Source: JBQLZQ01 sp052168355
GTDB lineage: Bacteria > Pseudomonadota > Alphaproteobacteria > DSM-16000 > Inquilinaceae
Length of the DNA: 64,000 nucleotides
Direction: 5' to 3'
Assembly (NCBI GenBank): GCA_052168355.1
Contig: JBQLZQ010000009.1
Location: forward strand, 1 to 64,000
The translations under genes and the position numbers were made by a program. Shown in pieces: positions 35,106-43,390 of the stretch (its first letter is position 1; each line of letters starts with the position of its first letter). The notes beneath the pieces are model-generated. The model was not told the DNA's origin and made no database searches. It saw only the letters and a list, made by a program, of their open reading frames with translations.

Positions 35106-36173
35106 TCAGGTTGTCGGGAGCAGCCCGGCCCCGGTCGCCACGCGGCGAACCTCGTGGTGAAAGCGATCAGGCTCCTCCCAGTGCGGCATGTGTGCGGACC
35201 GGTCGAACCGGATCAGCTCCTTGCTCGGCGCTTCAAGCCGCTCGAGATAGGCTTCGGCCAGGCGAGGGGCTTGAATGCGGTCGTGGACACCCTCCATGAG
35301 CACAATCGGAACCTCCAGCGCCGGGCGCCGCGCGAACGCATCATAGGTGAACAGGGTCTCGTTCAGTGCCTCCATCGAGAGACGGCCGCCCCGCGCCAGG
35401 CCGATGAAACCGGGCCAGGAAAACTCCGGAACGCTGAGATAGCGCAGGAAATAGTAGAAACCCGAATGGGGATCGTTCCGCCAGACGCCGCCAAGTTCGG
35501 TCAAGACACGGCGTTCGGCCCACATGTCTTTCAGCGATCCGAAGGGCGGCGGCCCGATCCTCTCCAGTTTGGCCGTCAGGTCGGAACGGCCGCGCGCTCG
35601 CGCCTGATCGATCGCCCAGCGATATCCCGCAGCGTCGCTTTCGGCGCCATCCGCAACCTGGGAGACCCCGATGTAGAGCGCGATCTTCTCGGGGTGGCGG
35701 CCCACATATTCGAGACCGACGACCGAGCCCCATGAATGGCCGATGAGAAGGACCCGGTCCTGTGCGAACTCCGCCCGAAGGGCGTCGATCAGGTCGTCGA
35801 GATCCGCGACGATCTGATCGAGTGTCAGTGTCTGGCGATCCTTCGCGGCGGCGACGCTGTATCCCGTGCCGCGCTGGTCCCAGTTCACGACCACGAAGTC
35901 ATTCTCCAGATCGGCGTTCAAGAGCCGGTTGAAGGGCATCGCCGAATAGCCTGGACCTCCATGGATGAAAACCAGCAGATGTGCGGCGCGGTCGCGGCCG
36001 CGGATCAGAACATAGTGATCGGCTCCTCCGAGGCGCATGCGCCGTTTCTCGGCAATCGATGTGGCGATGGTCCGGCCATCGGCATTCCGAAATGGCGGCG
36101 TGTGGGTGCGTGTCGTGACGATCAGCCCAACCGCGGAACCGAGGGCAATCAGAACCATAAGATAGGTCAGCAT
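35106..36173 (-). CDS. alpha/beta hydrolase, proline-iminopeptidase-like
   Basis: A 355-residue alpha/beta hydrolase with an N-terminal membrane anchor or signal segment (residues 1-20). It has the oxyanion motif HGGPG (71-75), NWDQRGTG (98-105), nucleophile Ser147 in GHSWGS and the terminal His in SAHMPHW. HGGPG plus DQRG is the signature of prolyl aminopeptidase (S33) relatives, but anchored versions often act as esterases or amidases. AAGGA precedes the ATG at 36173 by 8 bases. It is monocistronic and bracketed by the imperfect direct repeats. Confidence 0.87.
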   Translation of the reverse strand: MLTYLMVLIALGSAVGLIVTTRTHTPPFRNADGRTIATSIAEKRRMRLGGADHYVLIRGRDRAAHLLVFIHGGPGYSAMPFNRLLNADLENDFVVVNWDQRGTGYSVAAAKDRQTLTLDQIVADLDDLIDALRAEFAQDRVLLIGHSWGSVVGLEYVGRHPEKIALYIGVSQVADGAESDAAGYRWAIDQARARGRSDLTAKLERIGPPPFGSLKDMWAERRVLTELGGVWRNDPHSGFYYFLRYLSVPEFSWPGFIGLARGGRLSMEALNETLFTYDAFARRPALEVPIVLMEGVHDRIQAPRLAEAYLERLEAPSKELIRFDRSAHMPHWEEPDRFHHEVRRVATGAGLLPTT

Positions 36174-36505
36174 TCTGGATTCCTTTGCGGGATCTATGCC
36201 AGCCGTTCGAAATTGCGGGTGCGGACCGATGCTGCCGTCCGGCGGTCTTTCCGTGGGGGCCGCAAGCCGGGCTGAAGGTCGTCGGATCGACGAGGATGAA
36301 GCCGGAATGCTCCCGTCTTTCCGTGAACGGAGCGGCATGGCCCCGGTCGCCTCGACACCCGTCGATCGGAGCAATCGGCCGGCCGCTCACCTTCTCCAAA
36401 GCGGGCAGGCCCCATTCGTCGCCCGGCCGTCAAACGCCCGATCAAACATATCGCAATCCGCAAGGCCAAGCCACGCAGCGGAGCAAGGAGATCAACATCT
36501 CGACC
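36174..36505. other. gap between hydrolase start and transposase remnant
   Basis: Contains the hydrolase promoter region on the left and otherwise no supportable gene. Open frames on both strands lack family motifs. The right part may be decayed transposase sequence, but I could not recognise it. Confidence 0.5.
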
Positions 36506-36667
36506 GTGCTCGCCGGTCGGAAGCTCGGGTTCAAGGAGAATGACGACGGCCTTCGGCTGGCCAGCTTCATGACCTGCGATCTCGGATATATCGACGAAGA
36601 CACCTGCCGACTGGAACCCATCGAGAACCCATTCGGCAAAAACGTGTTACCCATGTCTCCGGAATAA
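36506..36667 (+). pseudogene. IS481-type transposase remnant (C-terminus)
   Basis: The last 53 residues of the frame include SFMTCDLGYIDEDTCRLEP followed by NPFGKNVLPMSPE. This is the characteristic ending of IS481-like integrase-core transposases (usually WLVSFMDYDLGYFD ... NPFGPKVLPMSPV). No DDE catalytic core remains upstream. A short inverted repeat GTCCG-GAA-CGGAC at 36682-36694 may be part of the old element end. Confidence 0.7.
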
Positions 36668-36703
36668 TCTGTAAACCAAGTGTCCGGAACGGACCGTTCC
36701 AAG

Positions 36704-36760
36704 GTGGCGGGCCAAGCGAGACAATCCTGCGAACTATTCCTTCGCTATCGCACTACGATC
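36704..36760 (+). repeat. imperfect direct repeat, copy 2
   Basis: Matches 34918-34974 in 45 of 57 positions, starting GTGGCGGGCC. It lies 36 bases beyond the transposase remnant stop, so the repeat may belong to the mobile-element end or to its insertion site. The first copy has no recognisable transposase next to it. Confidence 0.6.
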
Positions 36761-36938
36761 ACGTGTCTAGACAGTACACTGCAGTAGTCGGTCCTGTGAC
36801 GCCGTGGGCAATCGCGCTGTCTCGGGACACAGCGGTTGCTGACCGTCCGAATGCCTTGCCATTTACAATCGCTTTGAGCTCAATCCGACCGATGCTGCAC
36901 CGATGGCGGCTTTATGAAGCCGGCAAGACGCATGTCTC

Positions 36939-37781
36939 TCACGACCTGCGACAGATATCCAGCAGCGCCCTGACCGTGGGCCGTCGGTCAAGGCTCCGCC
37001 AGACGATGCTCGTCCCCAGTTCCGCATTCAGCGGCGCGCCATCCAAGCAGGTCTCCGTCCGTTTGAACGGACTGGGAAAGTCCTCTGGTATCACGGCCGG
37101 GCCATATCCCGCATGCGACATCACGATGGCGCCTATAGCTGTATCAACTTCCGCCAAGGCATCCGCTTCGACGCCATCCGGTTCCTGACGATCAAGCTCT
37201 GCGACGAGGACCGGAGCGTCGCGTCGGGTATAGCGGATGGTGGGCGGCCGATCATGGGGCGAAGCCATCGCATCATACTTGACGAGGCGTTGCGACATAA
37301 GCGGGAGTTCGGAGAGGCCAGCCTGATGTACCGGGGGGTGGAGGAAAGCGACGTCGATCAGGTTCTGTTCGACCTGCGCTTCCAACGTTGACGATATGCT
37401 CTCGGTCAACCTCACGCGGGCGAAGGCATTTTCTTCCCGAAACACCTTCAGGATGGGAACGACCACCTGAACCGCGGCGATCTGGGTCATTCCGATCCGC
37501 AGGTGTTGACCGAGGCCGCGATCAGCGTCCCGTGCAACCTCGACCGAGCGGTCGGCCATGTCGATGATCCGCCGCGCGGCTTCGATGAAGGCATCGCCGG
37601 CAGGCGTCGGCTCGGCCCCACGCCTGCCACGCTCGAACAGACGCACGCCAAGGTTTTCCTCGATCCGTCTAAGCCGCGCTGTAAGGGCAGGCTGCGATAC
37701 ACCCAAGACTTCGGACGCCTGAGAAAAGCTCTTTTCCTCGCTCAGCGCGACGACACACCGATAATCCATGACCGAAAACAT
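36939..37781 (-). CDS. LysR-family transcriptional regulator
   Basis: A 280-residue LysR protein. The winged helix-turn-helix (about residues 5-62) reads SFSQASEVLGVSQPALTARLRRIEENLGVRLFERG; the effector domain follows. It is divergent from the secreted-protein gene with 100 bases between starts, the standard arrangement for a LysR regulator and its target. The palindrome CTATAA-N7-TTATAG directly abuts its start codon and includes its ribosome-binding site (AAGGA), which implies autorepression. Confidence 0.9.
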   Translation of the reverse strand: MFSVMDYRCVVALSEEKSFSQASEVLGVSQPALTARLRRIEENLGVRLFERGRRGAEPTPAGDAFIEAARRIIDMADRSVEVARDADRGLGQHLRIGMTQIAAVQVVVPILKVFREENAFARVRLTESISSTLEAQVEQNLIDVAFLHPPVHQAGLSELPLMSQRLVKYDAMASPHDRPPTIRYTRRDAPVLVAELDRQEPDGVEADALAEVDTAIGAIVMSHAGYGPAVIPEDFPSPFKRTETCLDGAPLNAELGTSIVWRSLDRRPTVRALLDICRRS

Positions 37782-37800
37782 CTATAATTTTTCCTTATAG
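37782..37800. promoter_or_regulatory. LysR-box palindrome
   Basis: CTATAA-TTTTTCC-TTATAG, a perfect 6-bp inverted repeat with a 7-base spacer. It contains the T-N11-A core expected of LysR sites and lies immediately upstream of lysR, 82 bases from the divergent gene. Binding is inferred from position and shape. Confidence 0.55.
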
Positions 37801-37881
37801 AAATTATCAAGAACGTCTGTTTTCAATCCGAATAGATAAGCCATATCGCACGAAAGGACAGCGACAGAACAGGAGATCCTC

Positions 37882-38730
37882 ATGAAAGCCATCGCCGCTT
37901 CAATCGCGCTCGTTGCCTCCGCAACCCTTGCACAAGCCGACGATATCAGTGCCCTCTCGACAACATTCGATGATGCCTCCGCGCTCGAAGCCTGGTCGGA
38001 GCACCTGCCCGATGGCTTCACGCGCAAATGGCAAGAACCGCGTGTAGAAGATGGACGGCTCGTGCTGGAGCCCGTGTCTTCAGGCTGGTTCGAAGACAAT
38101 CAGGCGGGACACTTGTATCACCAGATCAGCGGCGATTTCATCGCGACGACGCGGATCGAGGTGACCGGCACAGAGGCGGACCTGCCGCAGACATCCTTTT
38201 CGCTGGCCGGGCTGTTCATTCGTGCGCCGCGCGAGGTCTCCGCCGCGACCTGGATACCGGGGCAGGAAAACTGGCTGTTCTTCTCGATCGGCACAGCGGC
38301 CCCGGCCGGCGAGCCGCATTATGAGCTGAAGACAACGACCAATTCCTTGTCCACGCTACAGATCCTGCCAGCGCCGACCGGCTCCGTGGATCTTCGCATT
38401 GCGCGCCATGGCGAAATCTTCACGCTGCTCACCCGGCCGGAGGGGCAGGACTGGGAAGTTGTTGAACAAATCATTCGACCCGACCTGCCATTGATCCTAA
38501 ACGTCGGTCTCACGGCGTATGCCGACTATGACAGCGTGGCCCCGATCTACCCGAACTTCCAACTCTACAACACCGAGGGCGCGCCGACCGAGAAGGCGGA
38601 CCTGATCGCGCATGTCGACAGTTTCGATATTCGGCGTCCTGCGACGGGTCGTCTACCGATCGCCAATATCGATGCCCCGGCCTTCCTCGACGTGATCGCG
38701 CAACGCCGCGACGACGTGATGTCTGACTGA
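37882..38730 (+). CDS. secreted protein of unknown function, possible DUF1349-like beta-sandwich
   Basis: A 282-residue exported protein. The Sec signal peptide (MKAIAASIALVASATLAQA) is followed by a beta-rich domain with FDDASALEAWSE, an aromatic-rich middle (GQENWLFFSIGTAAP) and GLTAYADYDSVAPIYPNFQLYN. The arrangement recalls concanavalin-like DUF1349 domains, in which an exposed face binds sugars; I am not certain of this. GC content is somewhat lower than in core genes. AGGAG lies about 10 bases before ATG 37882. It is probably the target of the divergent LysR regulator. Confidence 0.75.
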   Translation: MKAIAASIALVASATLAQADDISALSTTFDDASALEAWSEHLPDGFTRKWQEPRVEDGRLVLEPVSSGWFEDNQAGHLYHQISGDFIATTRIEVTGTEADLPQTSFSLAGLFIRAPREVSAATWIPGQENWLFFSIGTAAPAGEPHYELKTTTNSLSTLQILPAPTGSVDLRIARHGEIFTLLTRPEGQDWEVVEQIIRPDLPLILNVGLTAYADYDSVAPIYPNFQLYNTEGAPTEKADLIAHVDSFDIRRPATGRLPIANIDAPAFLDVIAQRRDDVMSD

Positions 38731-38880
38731 TCGACGCAACCGCGGTTTCCTGGCGGGCATGCGGCGGAACCGATCGCACGGCATGCCCGAAAAACAGAAC
38801 GAGTCCGCGCCTGACGGCAGCGAAGTCAGCATAGCGGTTATCGAACCAGCGTAGAAAAGCGTCGCAAGATCGGCGGTAAA

Positions 38881-38970
38881 TGGCGGATGGGGTGGGATTC
38901 GAACCCACGAGGCGCGTGAACGCCTGCCGGTTTTCAAGACCGGTGCCTTCAACCGCTCGGCCACCCATCC
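38881..38970 (-). tRNA. tRNA-Ser(UGA)
   Basis: A 90-base gene with encoded CCA. The acceptor arm pairs GGATGGG with its complement, the anticodon loop is CTTGAAA giving UGA, the T arm has GGTTCGAATCC, and there is a long variable arm (GCGTTCACGCG region), as required for a serine tRNA. Its 3' end faces the accessory patch to the left. Confidence 0.95.
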
Positions 38971-39121
38971 GGCGGGGCTATCTAGCCCACCGCGGCGACG
39001 GACGGCAAGACCGGAGCCGTGATCCGGCCTCGGCCCCCGGAGACCGGCGGTTGCGCATGGACAGGGTGGCGCCGGCCGCCGTACGGTCCCGCCAGCCGCA
39101 CCGGGACCCCGAGCCGCCGCC

Positions 39122-40072
39122 ATGCAGATCCATCATCTGGAAACCTTTGTCGCCCTGGCCCGCCTGGTCAATGTCCGGCGCACGGCCCTGAGTCTGGGCC
39201 TGACCCAGTCGGCGGTGTCCAGCCGGCTGCGCGCGCTTGAGGCGGAGTTCCGGGTCAAGCTGGTGGACCGGGTGGGGCGGGGCATCGTCCTGACCCCGGA
39301 GGGCGAGACCTTTGCCCTGTTCGCCGAGCGCATGCTGCAGATCTACCGCGAAACCCACGAGCGCATCGCCGCCGACGGCGCGGTGCGCGGGCGGGTCCGG
39401 ATCGGCGTCATCGACAGCGTCACCGAAACCTGGCTGCCGCGCCTGGTCGAGCGGCTGCGCGCCACCTGTCCCGACTTGGCCCTCGACATCGTCGCGGATT
39501 CCAGCCGCAACCTGGTCCGGGACCTGGAGGCAGACCGGGTGGGGCTGGCCTTTCTTCTGTCGACGGTCGGCGGCGGCGGGTTCGACCACCACCCGGTCTG
39601 CGCCTACGCCATGCGGCTGTTCGCCGGCCCGACGCTGGCCGAGCCCGACCGGATCTATGGCCAAAGCGATCTGCGCACCCTGCCGCTGATCATCTTCCCG
39701 CAAGGCACGCCGCCCAACGCCAGCCTGGAGCGGTTCGTCGACACCGGCGCCGCGGTGCTGGCGCGCCAGAGCTCGTCCAACTCGCTGATGACCATGGTGC
39801 GGCTGGTCGAGGCGGGGCTGGGGCTGGCGGTCATGCCCGAAGCCGCGGTTCTGGGCGAGATCGAAAAGGGCGCCCTGGTGCGGCTGAAGACCGAGGCGGC
39901 GTTCGAACCGGTCGGCATCGACGCGGTCATCAAGCCGTCCCGCCTGTCCCGGGCCCTGACCCTTGTCCTGGCCGAGGCCCGCGCCGTCGCCGCGTCCTAC
40001 TGCGCGGAGATCGGCACCGACCTCGCTTGGCCGGTTCGCCCGGCCGAACCGATAGAATTTATCGATCAATAA
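39122..40072 (+). CDS. LysR-family transcriptional regulator
   Basis: A 316-residue LysR protein with the DNA-binding domain at residues 1-60 (HHLETFVALARLVNVRRTALSLGLTQ is its start). The effector domain has RVRIGVIDSVTETWLP and the late VEAGLGLAVMPE. It is co-directional with the DUF3830 and ABC importer genes, with 68 bases to the next start, so it probably controls that operon and may be part of it. Confidence 0.9.
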   Translation: MQIHHLETFVALARLVNVRRTALSLGLTQSAVSSRLRALEAEFRVKLVDRVGRGIVLTPEGETFALFAERMLQIYRETHERIAADGAVRGRVRIGVIDSVTETWLPRLVERLRATCPDLALDIVADSSRNLVRDLEADRVGLAFLLSTVGGGGFDHHPVCAYAMRLFAGPTLAEPDRIYGQSDLRTLPLIIFPQGTPPNASLERFVDTGAAVLARQSSSNSLMTMVRLVEAGLGLAVMPEAAVLGEIEKGALVRLKTEAAFEPVGIDAVIKPSRLSRALTLVLAEARAVAASYCAEIGTDLAWPVRPAEPIEFIDQ

Positions 40073-40140
40073 GGGGCAATATTATGCGGTAGTTGTTCTC
40101 GAATTTCTGTGTGAAGCTTTTCATATCTGGCTCAACAGGA

Positions 40141-40623
40141 ATGGGAGTGGCGGGCGTGCGGCAGCTTTACGCGAAATTCGTCGACGGCGGCGTCCAGGCG
40201 GTCATCACCCTGCACGACGATCACGCGCCGCAGACCTGCGCCGCGATCTGGGGGGCGCTGGCGACGCCGATCCGGTCGCCGGCGCTGCACGCCATGTTCG
40301 CCGGACCGGAAATCATGCTGGGCCTGCCCGAAGACGCGCAGACCTTCGATCCGGCCGCCATTCCCGACGAGAACCAGGACTGTTTCCCCAGCGCCGGCGA
40401 CTGCCTGTGGTTCCACCAGCGCAAGAACCTGATGCGCGGGCTGTCCGACGAGCTTTGGGAAATCGGCATCTTCTACGGGTCCGGCGGGCGCGTGTTCGGT
40501 CCCTTGGGCTGGACGCCGGTCAACATCTTCGGAACCGTGACGGAGAACCTGGCCGCCTTCCAGGACCAGTGCGGCAAGATCCGCTGGGAAGGTGCGAAGA
40601 CCGTCGAACTGGGCCGGCTTTAG
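40141..40623 (+). CDS. DUF3830 family protein (cyclophilin-like)
   Basis: About 160 residues matching the cyclophilin-like DUF3830 family: APQTCAAIWGAL near the start, then LWFHQRKNLMRGLSDELWEIGIFYG and WTPVNIFGTVTENLAAF. The family has no known enzymatic activity but commonly lies beside importer or amidohydrolase genes. The start is uncertain: in-frame GTG codons at 40147 and 40156 are as likely as ATG 40141, and 40156 has GGGAG at the better spacing. It is 59 bases before the binding-protein gene. Confidence 0.82.
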   Translation: MGVAGVRQLYAKFVDGGVQAVITLHDDHAPQTCAAIWGALATPIRSPALHAMFAGPEIMLGLPEDAQTFDPAAIPDENQDCFPSAGDCLWFHQRKNLMRGLSDELWEIGIFYGSGGRVFGPLGWTPVNIFGTVTENLAAFQDQCGKIRWEGAKTVELGRL

Positions 40624-40682
40624 ACGCCGCCCCACCCGGAATGCGCCGTCAACGGCGCCCGGCAACAACAAGGAGGCATGGA

Positions 40683-41720
40683 ATGACGATTTACAAGCAC
40701 GCGACACCGATCGTTGCGGCCGGCATGGCCGCGCTGCTGGCCGGCGCCGCCACGGCGACGGAAACCCTGGTCATCAATTCCTTCGGCGGCGCCTATGAGG
40801 AGGCCCACCGCGCCCTGGTCATCGAACCGTTCGAGGCGCTGCACGATGTCGAGATCGAGGTGGTGACCCTCTATTCCGCCGACGCCCTGACCCAGCTTCG
40901 CGCCCAGAAGGACAATCCCCAGTTCGACGTGGTGCATTTTTCCGGCGGCCAGGAAATCGTCGCCGCCCAGGAAGGTCTGATCGCCCCGATCGCACCGGAT
41001 GAATTGGAAAACGCCGCCGATCTCTACCCGTTCGCGGTCGACGGGCTGTCGCGCGGCGAGGGCCCGGTCTATTCGGTGGCCGTCGTCGGGCTGCTGCACG
41101 ACACCACGGCGGGGCCGGCCCCAACCAGCTGGACCGACCTTCTGTCGGCCCCGGACAAATCGATGCTGGCCATCGCCGACATCTCCAACACCTACGGGCT
41201 GCAGACCCTGCTGATGCTGAATCAAATTCAGGGCGGCGGTCTGGACGATATCCAGCCGGGCCTGGACGCGGTCACCGGGTTGATCGACGGCGACGCGGCG
41301 ATCTTTACATCGTCGCCGGAACTGCAGCAGGCCTTCGCGCAGAATGCGGTCACATTGGCGCCCTACGCTCAGGACTACGCCTACACGCTGCGCAAGGCCG
41401 GCCTGCCGGTCGCCTTCGTCCAACCCGAAGAGGGGTCGCCGGCCATCTTCATCACCGCCAACGCGGTTGCCGGCCGGCCGAACCTCGATCTGGCCAAGAA
41501 GTTCATCGACTTTTCGCTGCGGGCCGAGGCTCAGGCAGGCTGGGCCGAGGCGCTCCGCTATACCCCGGTGAATCGCACTGTCGAGTTGCCGGGCGATCTG
41601 GCCGAGGAGGTGGTGACCGGCGAGGAGGCGGTCGGCCGACTGCTGCGGTTCGACCCGACCGAAGTCGCCGAGAAGCGGGCCGGTTGGGTGGATCAGTGGA
41701 ACCGGGCGGTGGCCCGATAA
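40683..41720 (+). CDS. ABC transporter substrate-binding protein (PotD-like)
   Basis: A 345-residue periplasmic protein of the spermidine/putrescine binding family. The signal peptide ends around AATATE (residue 26). The mature start LVINSFGGAYEEAHRALVIEPFEA and the central DVVHFSGGQE region are typical. AGGAGG precedes ATG 40683. The polyamine-type transporter family handles many small cations and acids, so the ligand is not determinable. Confidence 0.92.
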   Translation: MTIYKHATPIVAAGMAALLAGAATATETLVINSFGGAYEEAHRALVIEPFEALHDVEIEVVTLYSADALTQLRAQKDNPQFDVVHFSGGQEIVAAQEGLIAPIAPDELENAADLYPFAVDGLSRGEGPVYSVAVVGLLHDTTAGPAPTSWTDLLSAPDKSMLAIADISNTYGLQTLLMLNQIQGGGLDDIQPGLDAVTGLIDGDAAIFTSSPELQQAFAQNAVTLAPYAQDYAYTLRKAGLPVAFVQPEEGSPAIFITANAVAGRPNLDLAKKFIDFSLRAEAQAGWAEALRYTPVNRTVELPGDLAEEVVTGEEAVGRLLRFDPTEVAEKRAGWVDQWNRAVAR

Positions 41721-41751
41721 CGGACCGGCGCCGCAGGACAGGCGCGCGATC

Positions 41752-42576
41752 GTGAACCGTCGCCGCCTGGCCTGGGCCATTCTGATACCGGGCCTGATCG
41801 TCCTGATCGTCGGGTTCCTGTTTCCGGTGGCGCACATGCTGGTCCTCAGCGTGACGCCGCCGGGACCGGACCAGCCCTTCTGGGCCAACTTCGCCCGCTT
41901 CGGCGATTCCTATTACCTGAGCGTCGCCTGGCGCAGCCTGAAGCTCTCGGCCATCATCACTGTGGCCACGGCGCTCGTCGGGTTCCCGCTGGCCTATGCC
42001 ATCGCCAGCGCCCGACCGTGGCTGCGGACGCTGCTGCTGATCCTGACCGTGCTGCCGCTGATGACCAGCGTCGTGGTCCGGACGTTTGGCTGGATCGTCG
42101 TGATGGGGCGGGGCGGTCCGGCGGCCGACCTGCTCACGGCGCTTGGCGTCGGAACGTGGGAGGCGGTGCTGCTGCACACGGAAACCGGCCTCGTCATCGC
42201 CATGGTGCAGGTGCTCCTGCCGTTCATGACCCTGACCGCCCTTGGCGCCATCGCCGCCATCCATCCGCATCTGGGTCAAGCCGCGCGGACCATGGGCGCG
42301 GGCTTCTACCGAACCCTGTGGCACGTGGTCCTGCCGCTCAGCCTTCCCGGCATCGTGTCGGGCGCGTTGCTGGTCTTCGTCCTGGCCATCAGCTCGTTCG
42401 TGACGCCGGCCCTGATCGGCGGGGTGCGGCTGCCGGTGCTGGCCGGGTCCATCTATCAGCAGGCGACGACGACCCTGGACTGGGGCTTCGCGGCCGCGCA
42501 GTCCGCCATCCTGCTCGGCGCCGTGCTGTTCATGATGCTGCCGGCGGCAGCGTTGACGGGGCGGCGGCGTGGTTAG
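41752..42576 (+). CDS. ABC transporter permease (PotB-like)
   Basis: A 274-residue permease with six transmembrane segments. The EAA-type loop is LGQAARTMGAGFYRTLWHVVLP (about 179-200). Starts with GTG 41752. Its stop overlaps the start of the second permease by eight bases, so they are translationally coupled. Confidence 0.93.
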   Translation: MNRRRLAWAILIPGLIVLIVGFLFPVAHMLVLSVTPPGPDQPFWANFARFGDSYYLSVAWRSLKLSAIITVATALVGFPLAYAIASARPWLRTLLLILTVLPLMTSVVVRTFGWIVVMGRGGPAADLLTALGVGTWEAVLLHTETGLVIAMVQVLLPFMTLTALGAIAAIHPHLGQAARTMGAGFYRTLWHVVLPLSLPGIVSGALLVFVLAISSFVTPALIGGVRLPVLAGSIYQQATTTLDWGFAAAQSAILLGAVLFMMLPAAALTGRRRG

Positions 42577-43369
42577 GCCCTTTCCCCTTTCGGCCTTGGT
42601 TCTGGGCGGCGGGGCGCTGCTGACGATCCTGTTGTTCATGCTGTTGCCGCTGGTCGTCATCATCGCCAGTTCGCTGACGGCGGGCGAGTTCCTGACCTTT
42701 CCGCCGCGCGGCATCAGTCTGCGCTGGTACTGGGACGTGCTGGCGTCGACCGCCTATCTGGACGCCGCGCTGACCAGCCTGAAGCTGGCCCTGGCCGTCA
42801 CCGCCGGCGCCACGGTGATCGGGGTGCTCGCCGCCATCGCCACGACGCGGTGGCGGGTGCCCGGCGCCAGCGCCCTGTCCGCGCTGTTCCTTGCCCCCCT
42901 GGTGCTGCCGACCATCATCTTCGCCATCGGTCTGGTCATCGTGTTCTCCCTTTACGCCTCCGGCCCATCGCTCATCGCCCTATGGCTGGGCCACACGGTC
43001 ATCACCGTCCCCTACGTGTTGCGCACCGCGACCGCCGTGCTGGCCGACGCCGACCCGATGGTCGAGGAAGCGGCGCGGACCATGGGCGCCGGGCCGTTCC
43101 AGGTGCTGTGGCACGTGATCCTGCCGCAATGCCGGACCGGCATCGCCGCCGGCGCTTTCTTCGCCTTCAACGTTTCATTCGACGAGGCGGTGATTGCCCT
43201 GTTTCTGCGTTCGCCGGGAACCGAAACGCTGCCGATCCGGATCTATGGGCAACTCGAGTTCAGCGCCACCCCCGCCGTCGCCGCGGTTTCCAGCCTGATG
43301 ATCCTGCTCACCCTCGTCCTCGTCCTGGCCATCGACCGGCTGTTCGGGATGCGGCGCGCCTTCATCTGA
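42569..43369 (+). CDS. ABC transporter permease (PotC-like)
   Basis: A 266-residue second permease. Six membrane segments surround the EAA loop VEEAARTMGAGPFQVLWHVILPQ (about 165-187). FDEAVIALFL is the PotC-type block. GTG start inside the preceding gene. Forms the channel with the PotB-like protein. Confidence 0.93.
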   Translation: MVRPFPLSALVLGGGALLTILLFMLLPLVVIIASSLTAGEFLTFPPRGISLRWYWDVLASTAYLDAALTSLKLALAVTAGATVIGVLAAIATTRWRVPGASALSALFLAPLVLPTIIFAIGLVIVFSLYASGPSLIALWLGHTVITVPYVLRTATAVLADADPMVEEAARTMGAGPFQVLWHVILPQCRTGIAAGAFFAFNVSFDEAVIALFLRSPGTETLPIRIYGQLEFSATPAVAAVSSLMILLTLVLVLAIDRLFGMRRAFI

Positions 43370-43390
43370 CGCAAGGGGGCGGGATATCCG

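Noticed and set aside
38881..38970. tRNA-Ser as an active attachment site
   Set aside because: I found no second copy of the tRNA 3' end in the window and no integrase gene, so it is reported only as the boundary of a patchy region.
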